DNA of 37,202 bases from the IMG/VR virus record IMGVR_UViG_3300036978_000139, positions 1-37,202 of that record; one strand, written 5' to 3'. Source of the DNA: a virus. A program made the position numbers and the translations under genes. Shown here piece by piece: positions 14,762-21,501 of the stretch (its first letter is position 1; each line of letters opens with the position of its first letter). The notes beneath the pieces were generated by a model. That model did not search any database. It was not told the origin of the DNA and saw only the letters and a list, made by a program, of their open reading frames with translations.

Positions 14762-15668
14762 TTGTTGTGTTGTTGTTTATGGCATGATGCGCATAAAATT
14801 GTTAATGCACTATCTGGGTATTCCCAAGGCAAGAATTCAAAGTTATAGTATCTATGGTGGATGTGAAGAGGTTCATTTCCATCTGCGGCCCCGCAGGCTT
14901 GACATTTGTTGCCCCTATTTTTGAGTATGGCCAAGCGCCTTCTACGCCATCGAACATCGGCAAGAAGAGCGGGATAGAACCGCTTTTGCACTTTTTTAGC
15001 CTATGGATATGTGGGCAGCACCAAACATTGCGCCTGTTTACAAGAGTTCCTAAAACAAGCCATTTTTCATAGTCTGGATTACTTATCTGTAGGTTTTCAA
15101 ACAACCTAAATGGTGTCTGTGTATTGAACCTTAGATATTCATACACCTCCTGTCCTACAATATTTGTTTCGTGGTTGACTCCCTGTAGACTTGTCCAAGA
15201 AATCATAGGCTTGTATGGGAAATCCTTCTGGCATTTGATTGCTCCAAATGATTCTTCATCTTGCTCATCACATTCCCTGTAAGCCATAGCTGCCCCCATT
15301 TCTTTTGGTGCCTTCATTACAATAATGCTTTTCCTCTCATTATTTTGAAAGTTTATTGGGTCAATGTCTCCTGTTTGAATAGAGCATTTATTTAAAAGAA
15401 GTATTCTTTCATCCCTATCAATCAGTTTCGATATGCTTTTTATTGATATTGGTTCAAATGTTTCATCACGTGTATCTTTTGGATGCTTAACCATTTCAAT
15501 ATCGCAAACACTCCATATTTTGATATCCACATTATCGAATGGATGTAGTGGGTAAATTCTAATAAGACCCAAGTGCGGAGAAACGGCGATGGCGCATTGC
15601 GTTTCCCTTCCATCCTTCAACCTGTTTGGAGCGCCTTTAGCCAGGATAACTATGCGATCTTTTATCAT
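14758..15668 (-). CDS. OB-like domain plus HNH endonuclease, apparently made by -1 frameshift
   Basis: The zero frame starts at 15668 (MIKDRIVILAKGAPNRLK) and its meaningful part ends at RNVWCCPHIHRLKK, codon 226. It then runs on for 62 shadow codons to a stop at 14802. A -1 shift at A AAA AAG (14997-14991) enters the frame QKRFYPALLADVRWRRRR, which carries a complete HNH module: CQACG, LHIHHRYYNFEFLPWEYPD, and LCASCHKQQH. The product would be about 303 residues. The N-terminal part resembles dual-OB-type domains only weakly. The HNH frame can also start independently at GTG 14991, giving 77 residues. Its stop overlaps the ParB start by 4 nt, so it is embedded in the operon. The region is AT-rich, suggesting acquisition. 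Confidence 0.62.
14968..14997 (-). other. Candidate -1 frameshift signal: A AAA AAG plus hairpin
   Basis: The heptamer A AAA AAG (14997-14991) is read in zero frame as CTA AAA AAG. Six bases later begins a 5-bp hairpin AGCGG/CCGCT (14984-14980 with 14972-14968, 7-nt loop). Heptamer, phase, direction and 5-9 nt spacer all match dnaX-type bacterial signals. The shifted frame is closed upstream by TAG at 15003-15001, so it cannot encode the N-terminal part itself. Confidence 0.6.
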
Positions 15669-15685
15669 AATTTATTAAAAAGAAA

Positions 15686-15745
15686 TCCCGCAATACGTCC
15701 ATGTGAGAATAGGCCAACAGCGAGCCGGATGGATGTATTGCGGGA
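15686..15745 (-). terminator. Long 16-bp inverted repeat before the OB-HNH gene
   Basis: Arms TCCCGCAATACGTCCA (15686-15701) and TGGATGTATTGCGGGA (15730-15745) pair over 16 bp with one mismatch that is G-U in RNA. The loop is 28 nt. On the minus strand the stem is followed by ATTTCTTTTTAAT, so it can act as a terminator for the upstream genes, although the loop is long. It ends 18 nt before the OB-HNH start codon, inside the 134-bp gap 15669-15802, which holds no gene. Confidence 0.5.
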
Positions 15746-15802
15746 AAAAGTTGGTTTCATTTGCTGTATTGAACGGCTTCTCACAGCCGCGTGTAAATTA
15801 GA

Positions 15803-15982
15803 TCAAGATTTAAGCCGTGTCAAATATCTTTGCAAAGTCTCCTCAGCTTCTTCCTCGATCCACCGCGTGGCCTGCGTTACTACCTCAACCCAAGTGCCGT
15901 CGATCTGGACTTCCCAGTCCCAACGGTAGCAGTCATCCTGGTGGTTGGGCCAGCATCGTAGCGGATACCCGCGCCAATTCAT
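15803..15982 (-). CDS. Small Trp-rich hypothetical protein
   Basis: This 59-residue protein starts MNWRGYPLRCWPNHQDDCYR, followed by beta strands (WDWEVQIDGTWVEVV) and a C-terminal amphipathic helix (TRWIEEEAEETLQRYLTRL). The start at 15982 is a judgement; an ATG four codons earlier (15994) is equally possible. It overlaps or abuts the stop of the coiled-coil gene. Small phage proteins with a similar strand-strand-helix layout are common, but none has a known function that I can name. Confidence 0.5.
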   Translation of the reverse strand: MNWRGYPLRCWPNHQDDCYRWDWEVQIDGTWVEVVTQATRWIEEEAEETLQRYLTRLKS

Positions 15983-15986
15983 TTTG

Positions 15987-16166
15987 TTATTCATCTTGGC
16001 CGGATAGGAATTGGCAGAGTCGTCGGTTGTCTTTTCGCAGTTCATCGTTTTCGTTATCTAAGTATTCGATCCGTTTATTTAATAAGTCTACAAGCAATTC
16101 AAGATCAGCCATCTGCTCTTTAACTAGTCTTGCGAGATTTAACATCTTTGTGATGCCGTCGAACAT
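15987..16166 (-). CDS. Small coiled-coil protein
   Basis: This 59-residue protein (MFDGITKMLNLARLVKEQ at the start, QFLSGQDE at the end) is almost entirely helical. Heptad-spaced leucines and isoleucines run through MADLELLVDLLNKRIEYLDN, as in a short leucine zipper. It overlaps the preceding small gene by 47 nt in a different frame and ends at TAA just inside the next gene's start region. It may dimerise or bind a partner protein. The coiled-coil pattern is the only evidence beyond gene packing. Confidence 0.5.
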   Translation of the reverse strand: MFDGITKMLNLARLVKEQMADLELLVDLLNKRIEYLDNENDELRKDNRRLCQFLSGQDE

Positions 16167-16329
16167 AATCTGAGATTCTTTCTAAGTGGGTTTCCGCGAG
16201 TGCTCTCCCCTCCGGCGTGTCGTCGTATGTATGCTGGTAGACCGGTAGCGGGTCGCCCCGTTCCAACCTTAGCCCAACAGGACATTCATTTATGCAAATA
16301 CACAACCGGAGAGAGAGAGTTCCATTCAT
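16120..16329 (-). CDS. Small hypothetical protein in recombination operon
   Basis: This 69-residue protein has an N-terminus with several Cys (CICINECPVG) and a central segment PLPVYQHTYDDTPEGRALAE. It ends with a basic helix, RISDYVRRHHKDVKSRKTS. It begins 3 nt after the SSB-like gene stops and overlaps the coiled-coil gene. It is not recognised. The alternative is that only the in-frame shorter version from an internal ATG is made. Confidence 0.45.
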   Translation of the reverse strand: MNGTLSLRLCICINECPVGLRLERGDPLPVYQHTYDDTPEGRALAETHLERISDYVRRHHKDVKSRKTS

Positions 16330-16332
16330 TTC

Positions 16333-16839
16333 TTAAAACGGAATATCGTCGGTTTCGTCTTGGGGTTGAGCAACGTATCCGTTGCTTTTGGCTACGATAT
16401 GCTTGTCAGTTTTTGCCGCTGGCTTGCGCCGGTTGCCTAGCCATTTCGTTTTCTCGTCACCGAACAACCACCGCTCCACGCAGTTGAACTGGTGATCTGG
16501 GTTTGTCTGTCCTGGCTCTACTCCAATGAGACAGACTCCCTTTTCGCCTATTAGGTCTTCCGCTTCTACGGTTACGTCTTCGCCTGGGATGACTGCACGT
16601 CCGATGCTAGAAAGAACCTGATCAACTTTCCACGCAGCCTTTGGCGTAAAAGTTAAGTGTTCCCACATCTTCGGCCCCTCCACGCCGCCTTCAAGAATGA
16701 CGGCTACGTCGAGCTTAATGGTCGGGTTTCCGGCTTGGCTTGTCTTCTCGACCGCCTTGATAATTTCGACTTCGTATGTTCCAGGCTCGACGAAATAAAT
16801 TGCGGCCTGCTTTGGTTCACTTGCTTTATATGTTGGCAT
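16333..16839 (-). CDS. Single-stranded DNA-binding-like protein with acidic tail
   Basis: The protein has 168 residues. A beta-rich N-terminal 115 residues (PGTYEVEIIKAVEKTSQAG, NPTIKLDVAVILEG, WEHLTFTPKAAWKVDQVLSS) fits an OB-fold DUF669-like single-strand binder. A flexible Lys/Gln-rich linker leads to the C-terminal DETDDIPF, the acidic tail used by SSB proteins to recruit partners. It is encoded between the Cas4-like nuclease and small genes and is probably the SSB of the Sak4 recombination system. Its leader is a pure A/C stretch (ACCAACAACAACAAAATAG), with no Shine-Dalgarno motif. A 96-bp gap upstream (16840-16935) holds nothing else that I recognise. Confidence 0.75.
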   Translation of the reverse strand: MPTYKASEPKQAAIYFVEPGTYEVEIIKAVEKTSQAGNPTIKLDVAVILEGGVEGPKMWEHLTFTPKAAWKVDQVLSSIGRAVIPGEDVTVEAEDLIGEKGVCLIGVEPGQTNPDHQFNCVERWLFGDEKTKWLGNRRKPAAKTDKHIVAKSNGYVAQPQDETDDIPF

Positions 16840-16935
16840 TTGTATTTTCTATTTTGTTGTTGTTGGTCAGCGTTTTTTAGGATGCGCTGCCCCCTTTTGC
16901 CCCTGCCGCCGGATATTTCCAGCAAGGCGAGGAAA

Positions 16936-17949
16936 TTATTTAACCTTGGTCTGTCTAAGTTGCGTTGTCGGCGCTCCGGCTTTGATCGCCGCTGTATCCG
17001 GCTCCACGCCGTTATTGGCGCAAAGTTCCAGATAACTCTTTTCTGATAGCTTACCGCCCATTGCTAAGATCAATGTCTCTTTTGTTATGTTTTGGCTGGC
17101 TTTGGCGATTGCTTCTGTTTCCACAAATTTCCTTCCGCTCATGCTTGTTAGTTTCCATCCGGGCACTTCGTCCCCATTTTCGAGTCTCGTCTTGAGATGA
17201 CCGAGCACCGGCTCGGCGATCTCCTTTTCTGCGAGCTTCCACTCCTTCGCGAATGCTCCCATCGACTCCGCTGTTGCGAGTATACGCTGGCGGATCGCAT
17301 CAATGCTGTTTCCGTTGATGTTTGGGATAAGCGCGATAGCACTCTCAGCCTGCCGCACGATGGCATGGCAGTTGTTGTAGTGCTTACACCAGCTGCAATA
17401 CTCGCAAGGCGTCGGCTTCGCATCCGCACTTGTTGCGCGGTCGATTGTGCGCTGGGTGATCTGCTTAGCCTCTTCATATGAAAAGTCGTAGCTACGGATC
17501 ATGCTTTGATCGACATATATGACGTGGGCAGTCCATGACGTGTCGAAATTATCTTCCATACACGCCAATGCGTAGGCCGCGAGCTGCTCGCGGTAGTTCC
17601 GCACTTGGCCAGTTTTTATGTCTGCGACCCATTTCTGCTCTTTACAGACTGCGTCCGCCGTGCCGAGCTTTGATAGTCCAGGAACTGCCATCGCCAAGTA
17701 CTCTTCGCGGGTTTCGATAAACGATCCTTTTGCAAGTCGCTTGAGTTGTTTAACCCCGAAGTCGATGGGGCTAAAATCAAAGCCTACGACATCCGCCATA
17801 GGATCAAGCTCGCCCCCTGCTATTAGGTTTCGGATCGCAAGATCGACAGCGGTTCCGCGCTCCGCTGCCGCGCTCGTTCCGCTTGCTCCCTCAAAGAGAG
17901 CGCACTCGGCAAGTTTGGGAAGCGTTGAAGGTGATATTTCTTTACTCAC
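16936..17949 (-). CDS. Cas4/RecB-like PD-(D/E)XK exonuclease with Cys cluster (DUF2800-like)
   Basis: The protein has 337 residues. The nuclease core shows AAERGTAVDLAI (28-39), GTADAV (D99), VADIKTGQ (D110, K112) and the QLAAYALA motif (from Q122), the PD-(D/E)XK set of Cas4/RecB nucleases. Cysteines at 16, 182, 185, 188 and 194 (CEYCSWCKHYNNC) fit an iron-sulfur or zinc-binding cluster. The C-terminal 120 residues are helical. It probably resects DNA ends for the adjacent Sak4-like recombinase and SSB. The start is GTG at 17949. Cas4-like phage proteins can also interact with host CRISPR, but no cas gene is nearby. Confidence 0.82.
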   Translation of the reverse strand: MSKEISPSTLPKLAECALFEGASGTSAAAERGTAVDLAIRNLIAGGELDPMADVVGFDFSPIDFGVKQLKRLAKGSFIETREEYLAMAVPGLSKLGTADAVCKEQKWVADIKTGQVRNYREQLAAYALACMEDNFDTSWTAHVIYVDQSMIRSYDFSYEEAKQITQRTIDRATSADAKPTPCEYCSWCKHYNNCHAIVRQAESAIALIPNINGNSIDAIRQRILATAESMGAFAKEWKLAEKEIAEPVLGHLKTRLENGDEVPGWKLTSMSGRKFVETEAIAKASQNITKETLILAMGGKLSEKSYLELCANNGVEPDTAAIKAGAPTTQLRQTKVK

Positions 17950-18003
17950 TTTATTTCAATTCCTTAAGGTATAAGTTCCGTTGCAAATAATGGGTAGTAT
18001 TTG

Positions 18004-18933
18004 TCACGAGTTTGCCTTCCTCCATTCGACCGCCGTATTGACGAATTGATCGACCCGAAGCGCAACGCGCTCCAGATACTCCGGTGCGCAGTCACGCCAA
18101 GTCTGCTCGGATGTTAGCACTCCGCGCCCGATCAAGAACTGATTCACTGCGCCTTCGTGCTCTGCGAGTCGGGCCTGCCAGCCGACCATTTCGTCGGAGT
18201 CAACGATATGATCGGGCTGTTTAGTTGCAACAACTTCGAACAAGTGCGCGACCGATGCCCATTCGAGCGGGAGTTCTTCCGCAAGGCCGCTGCGGGTCTT
18301 GGCGTCGTAGGCTGCGGAGTGCGTAGTTAGGAGGATCCGCTCCTTGCCTCCGATACCTTTTCCTTTGCCGGAGTCGGTAGTGCTTACCTTAGTCTTAAAC
18401 CTTAAGAACCAAAGCTCGTCAGCGAACTCTTTCAAGAGCGGAGCCGATTGCTTGCTAAGTTTCAACTCGTATCGGTCGTAGGCCGCGAGAGCGTCAGGCG
18501 CTTCAAAGCGGACGATCTTGCTGTGAGCGATAAGAACGACGTTCTTTCCGGCGTCAATGAGTTGATCGACGGATGACAAGAACCGGCTCATGCGCTCTGC
18601 GACCATTACCCACCCTTTACCGAAGCCAAAATCTTCGATGCTGGTCTTTTTGGTGCTGGCGAGTAGGTCTTCAACGCAAAGGCGCTCCGCCCAGTCTGCC
18701 GAGTCTATAACGATGGTTTTGTAGTCGGTCGCCTTGGCCTCAGTTAACGCATCGGTTAACTGCTTCCAAGTGCTGATCTCGCAGCGGTCAACGTCCAGGT
18801 GGGACGTGCCGCCCTCGATGTCGAGAAATAGCGGCTTCGGGAACTTGGCCGCGAATGTTGATTTGCCTACGCTCTCAACTCCGTAGAGTACTACGCGCTG
18901 GGCGCGGGTTTGTTTTCCTTTTGTTATTTTCAT
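18004..18933 (-). CDS. Sak4-like RecA-family recombinase ATPase (AAA_24)
   Basis: The protein has 309 residues. Walker A is GVESVGKST (18-26) and Walker B is TIVIDSAD (73-80). Later conserved segments include VVLIAHSKIVRFE (sensor His) and LKLSKQSAPLLKEFADELW. This AAA_24/Sak4 family provides phage single-strand annealing and strand exchange, and it usually works with a phage SSB. Here the SSB-like and nuclease genes follow directly. The first codons overlap the end of the RuvC-like gene by 4 nt (ATGA). The leader before it contains AAAGGA, a possible ribosome-binding site at long spacing. It is near the usual Sak4 length, with a C-terminal helical extension of about 70 residues. Confidence 0.85.
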   Translation of the reverse strand: MKITKGKQTRAQRVVLYGVESVGKSTFAAKFPKPLFLDIEGGTSHLDVDRCEISTWKQLTDALTEAKATDYKTIVIDSADWAERLCVEDLLASTKKTSIEDFGFGKGWVMVAERMSRFLSSVDQLIDAGKNVVLIAHSKIVRFEAPDALAAYDRYELKLSKQSAPLLKEFADELWFLRFKTKVSTTDSGKGKGIGGKERILLTTHSAAYDAKTRSGLAEELPLEWASVAHLFEVVATKQPDHIVDSDEMVGWQARLAEHEGAVNQFLIGRGVLTSEQTWRDCAPEYLERVALRVDQFVNTAVEWRKANS

Positions 18934-19376
18934 TTTTTATTTTCCTTTGTTGTTTGTGCTGCGAATACGGCCACAGCGAGTGCCGCCCAAGAATGGGATT
19001 TGATGCCGTAGGTTGGCCCCGGCTGGGCCTTTGTTCCCTGTGGCCCGATCTTGTCGAGCAAGGCTTGGCGAATGTTCGCGTCCTTGGCCCGCATCGTGCC
19101 GCATAGGAAAAGCTTAATGTCTTTACGAAAGATCAACTCGACGTCCACCCGTGCAACTTCGATGAACCTACCGATCCAGACACAAGTTTCAAATGTCGAA
19201 GCCCCTACCGCCATACCGTAGCTGGCGATCATCTCGCAAGCAACGCGGTCGTATTCGCGACCGATAAGAATCTGGCGGATCTCGGCATTGGGAAGGTGAC
19301 CGTGGTCAACAATCTTTTGCTGGTCGTATTGCACGAACGCGCTGTGCGTCGTTCCTGGGTCGAGTGCTAATATCAT
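18930..19376 (-). CDS. RuvC-like Holliday junction resolvase
   Basis: The protein has 148 residues with an RNase H fold. The first strand is MILALDPGTTHSAF (D6), the second acidic residue is in VACEMIAS (E48), and the C-terminal helix is IKSHSWAALAVAVFAA (H128 replacing one of the usual Asp residues). RuvC-like enzymes cut branched DNA so that replicated or recombined phage genomes can be packaged. It lies directly before the Sak4-like gene. The replaced carboxylate is common in phage versions and does not argue against activity. The start is fixed by the motif; the gene begins inside the previous small gene. Confidence 0.85.
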   Translation of the reverse strand: MILALDPGTTHSAFVQYDQQKIVDHGHLPNAEIRQILIGREYDRVACEMIASYGMAVGASTFETCVWIGRFIEVARVDVELIFRKDIKLFLCGTMRAKDANIRQALLDKIGPQGTKAQPGPTYGIKSHSWAALAVAVFAAQTTKENKK

Positions 19377-19617
19377 TTTTTAAAGCTCTTGTTTTGATTT
19401 TGTCGGCTGGCAGGGCGAGGACATCGCATATGCCTTGAAATGCTTTTGATCGTATAAAGTGAATTGCCGAGTTGCGATCTAGTTCCTGTTCTTCGTTTAG
19501 CTGTTTGCTCAGGAAGACCTTCTCGCTTTGAAGGTCGGCAACGGTCTGCTGGATCATCCCGCACAATAAATTGCGGGTGAATTGGCATTCCGCGTCATGT
19601 AATTCTTCAAGGGTCAT
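19306..19617 (-). CDS. Hypothetical helical protein overlapping the resolvase
   Basis: This 103-residue protein is mostly helical (MTLEELHDAECQFTRNLLCG, VADLQSEKVFLSKQLNEEQ) with a basic, less structured end that overlaps the resolvase by 71 nt in another frame. Such long overlap is unusual, so the last 20 or so residues may be tolerated read-through. It is not recognised. It starts 1 nt after the stop of the membrane protein gene. Coiled-coil character and position suggest an accessory role in the recombination operon. Confidence 0.5.
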   Translation of the reverse strand: MTLEELHDAECQFTRNLLCGMIQQTVADLQSEKVFLSKQLNEEQELDRNSAIHFIRSKAFQGICDVLALPADKIKTRALKNDISTRPRNDAQRVRAIRPAKDC

Positions 19618-19618
19618 G

Positions 19619-19771
19619 CTAGCGGCGCTCCCGTTTGATCTGGCGGTTCATCCACCAGCGGCGGGTCTTTTCAGCCTCGGTGTGCGCTTTCATATTTCCG
19701 AGGGTGTAGCCACCGGCGAAGGCCGAGGTGATGCAGACCGCGAAGAGAATGAGAAAATTGATAGGTTCCAT
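19619..19771 (-). CDS. Small single-pass membrane protein
   Basis: This 50-residue protein begins MEPINFLILFAVCITSAFAG, a transmembrane helix, followed by a basic tail ending WWMNRQIKRERR. It has no lipobox and no known family. It starts 10 nt after the preceding gene and stops 1 nt before the next ATG, so it fits the operon well. An early-expressed small membrane protein could modify the host envelope or block superinfection, but that is speculation. Confidence 0.55.
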   Translation of the reverse strand: MEPINFLILFAVCITSAFAGGYTLGNMKAHTEAEKTRRWWMNRQIKRERR

Positions 19772-19781
19772 GTGTTTAAAA

Positions 19782-20147
19782 TTATGCTGGAATGAGATCG
19801 ACTAGGTTATTGGATTTGCTCAAAGCGCGATACCCTGTTGGGGTATCGTTGCCATTGATTATAATGTGTGCTGGTATTGTTGCCCCGTTTGGACGATTTT
19901 CAAGTTTCCCAGAAACCATTGTGATCTGGCGAGTCTCGCTGTTAAAGACCCAAAAGGGAGCCGTCATTTTGTATGCGCTGCGGTACGAGTTAGGAACCGA
20001 GGCGCGTGTTGAGATTCCAGACTTAACGACATATCCTGCGGCTTCCAACTCCTCAATGCGTGTTGCTAGATTTTTTGCTGCGCTCTCCGATACGGAGTGG
20101 GTGTATTTCGTTAGGTTTGCGGGAGCTTGTTTGATTTCGATTTTCAT
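19782..20147 (-). CDS. Hypothetical early protein
   Basis: This 121-residue protein starts MKIEIKQAPANLTKYTHSVS. It has an N-terminal helix pair (ESAAKNLATRIEELEAAGYV), a central beta region with SYRSAYKMTAPFWVF, and a C-terminal part ending GYRALSKSNNLVDLIPA. It is not recognised. The ATG at 20147 is preferred over an in-frame TTG at 20222 because it follows a clean A/C-rich leader, but the longer form is possible. It is the first gene after a terminator, so a promoter should lie between about 20150 and 20320. Confidence 0.55.
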   Translation of the reverse strand: MKIEIKQAPANLTKYTHSVSESAAKNLATRIEELEAAGYVVKSGISTRASVPNSYRSAYKMTAPFWVFNSETRQITMVSGKLENRPNGATIPAHIIINGNDTPTGYRALSKSNNLVDLIPA

Positions 20148-20230
20148 TTGGTGTTTTCTGTTTTGGTTTCTTCGTTCGGGTTCGTCCCGTTCGATGTGCA
20201 AACCCTCATTCATTCCCTTCAAGATGAAAA

Positions 20231-20256
20231 GAAAAATTTTCGCGAAGTGCGAAAAT
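20231..20256 (-). terminator. Rho-independent terminator after the winged-helix gene
   Basis: On the minus strand the perfect stem TTTTCGC/GCGAAAA with loop ACTTC is followed by TTTTTCTTTT. It lies in the 174-bp gap 20148-20321 downstream of the winged-helix gene and upstream of the replication operon, separating the two transcripts. The AT-rich stem is also a palindrome, so an operator role is possible. Confidence 0.6.
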
Positions 20257-20321
20257 AAATCTGGGGAAAAGTCTTTACAAATGAGCGCAACTAATGCCCA
20301 TGAGCCTCTGCGGGCTTTTTT

Positions 20322-20600
20322 TTATTTTGAGATCGGGCGGTATAAATTTACCTCGCGAGCGCCTTGGTTTGTCTGTATCGTTGCTTTTTTTGATTCAATC
20401 ATCCCTTTTCCAACCAATGTCTGCACGCGAGAAGTGATGGATGCGATTGTGAGCTTCGACTCTTCAGCAATGGTTCGCACGGTCTTCCAGCCTTGCTTGG
20501 CTAGGTCTTTCTCGCTCTCTACTTTTGTTGTTGAGTAGAAGGCGCCCCATGCTTTATTTACAGCGGCAATAGCCACGGGTTGTTTTGTCGTCTTTCGCAT
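20322..20600 (-). CDS. Winged-helix DNA-binding protein
   Basis: The protein has 92 residues. Residues about 35-85 contain a winged helix: WKTVRTIAEESKLTIASITS for the recognition region, followed by RVQTLVGKGMIESKKATIQ and REVNLYRPISK for the wing. It resembles MarR-like or replication-type small DNA binders, without enough detail to name a family. It overlaps the end of the phosphoesterase gene by 43 nt and is followed by a terminator. It may regulate the neighbouring early promoter (inference). Confidence 0.65.
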   Translation of the reverse strand: MRKTTKQPVAIAAVNKAWGAFYSTTKVESEKDLAKQGWKTVRTIAEESKLTIASITSRVQTLVGKGMIESKKATIQTNQGAREVNLYRPISK

Positions 20601-21280
20601 AAGTTAATGTTTATTGAGTTATCTTTGTAGTAGCCGTACGCGAAGCCCTGCGACCATCCGAAAGTTGCACGGCGGGTGCTCGCGTATTCCATGTCGAAAC
20701 GCGCCAGCATCCCGACGCAATATCCCGACGGCCCGTCAAGCGTGCGAGCGCGTTCCCAGCCTACGCGGTGAAGGTGCGCTAATACACATTGCCCGTAGGT
20801 TTCGGCGTGATCGCGGATGGCCTGCACGTTATACATATAGCCGTGGATAAACTTGCATCCACCTAACTCTAAGTAGCTACGAATATGATACGGGTATAAT
20901 TTCGCTTTGAGTTCCTTCGCCGTCTTCTCGATGGCTTGGATTGTTAGCGTAGCGGCGTGAGCCGCTAGAGCGTTTGGCGACGACGCGAGCTTGTAGAGCC
21001 GAGCTTCGTGGTTGCCGTAGAGAATATGCTGCGGCCTGAGTTCGTGCAGGAAGTCGATACCGGCGCTGAGATCGTCCGAGATGCTGGCGGCGCGGTCGCT
21101 TGAGTTCGGGTCTGAAATAGCTCCAGAACGGAAAGCGGCCAAGTCCAAGAAGTCGCCGAGATGGATGGTCGTGTCGGGCTTCCAACGATCTTTAAAAGTC
21201 AAGACGGCCTTTCGAGCATCTGGGTCTATCTGATCCCCGTGAGAGCACCCGACTGCCATCCATTTTTTCCAGCCTTTCAT
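20558..21280 (-). CDS. Calcineurin-like metallophosphoesterase
   Basis: This 240-residue protein has the metallophosphoesterase motifs: GCSHGD (11-16, a variant of GDxH), HLGDFLD (40-46, GDxxD), YGNHEAR (88-94, GNHE), FIHG (H146) and LAHLH (H169, H171). They bind two metal ions and hydrolyse phosphoester bonds in nucleic acids or nucleotides. A phage enzyme of this type may process DNA ends, cyclic or modified nucleotides, or host signals; the substrate is unknown. The ATG at 21280 overlaps the previous stop (ATGA), which decides the start over an upstream in-frame ATG. It is the first enzyme gene after the lysis block. Confidence 0.82.
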   Translation of the reverse strand: MKGWKKWMAVGCSHGDQIDPDARKAVLTFKDRWKPDTTIHLGDFLDLAAFRSGAISDPNSSDRAASISDDLSAGIDFLHELRPQHILYGNHEARLYKLASSPNALAAHAATLTIQAIEKTAKELKAKLYPYHIRSYLELGGCKFIHGYMYNVQAIRDHAETYGQCVLAHLHRVGWERARTLDGPSGYCVGMLARFDMEYASTRRATFGWSQGFAYGYYKDNSININLCERRQNNPWLLPL

Positions 21281-21501
21281 ATCAGTTCCGGAATATTGCG
21301 CTTGGTTCGTTCTTCCCAAATCCACGCACGGACGGCTTCCATCGTATCTTCGTCCATTTTCGCAAACGCTCCGCTTTCGTGCTTGAGAGCGCTTCGGAGT
21401 TCTTGGTCTATGTCATCCACCAATATCAAAATATCGAGAGCTTTGCAGGCAACCTCGTGCTCGTATCGCTCGGTCTCGTCGTATTCAAGTGTCATTTTCA
21501 T
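21277..21501 (-). CDS. Small conserved phage protein, helical
   Basis: This 74-residue protein starts MKMTLEYDETERYEHEVACK. The segment LDILILVDDIDQELRSALKHE is typical of a small phage family with the pattern MKATLEF...DLDQxLRxxIKxE that I recall from many siphovirus genomes, where no function is known. The start at 21501 overlaps the upstream gene by 4 nt (ATGA), and its stop overlaps the phosphoesterase start. The longer upstream frame is Arg-rich shadow sequence. Confidence 0.7.
   Translation of the reverse strand: MKMTLEYDETERYEHEVACKALDILILVDDIDQELRSALKHESGAFAKMDEDTMEAVRAWIWEERTKRNIPELI

Noticed and set aside
15686-15745. Part of a self-splicing group I or II intron carrying the HNH gene
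   Set aside because: No conserved intron core pairings or split host gene can be seen. The flanking genes are complete and the HNH gene is coupled to the ParB gene.
20283-20325. Plus-strand terminator (AGCC/GGCT followed by a T-run)
   Set aside because: The stem is only 4 bp and there is no plus-strand gene to terminate. The stronger minus-strand hairpin at 20231-20256 explains the gap.
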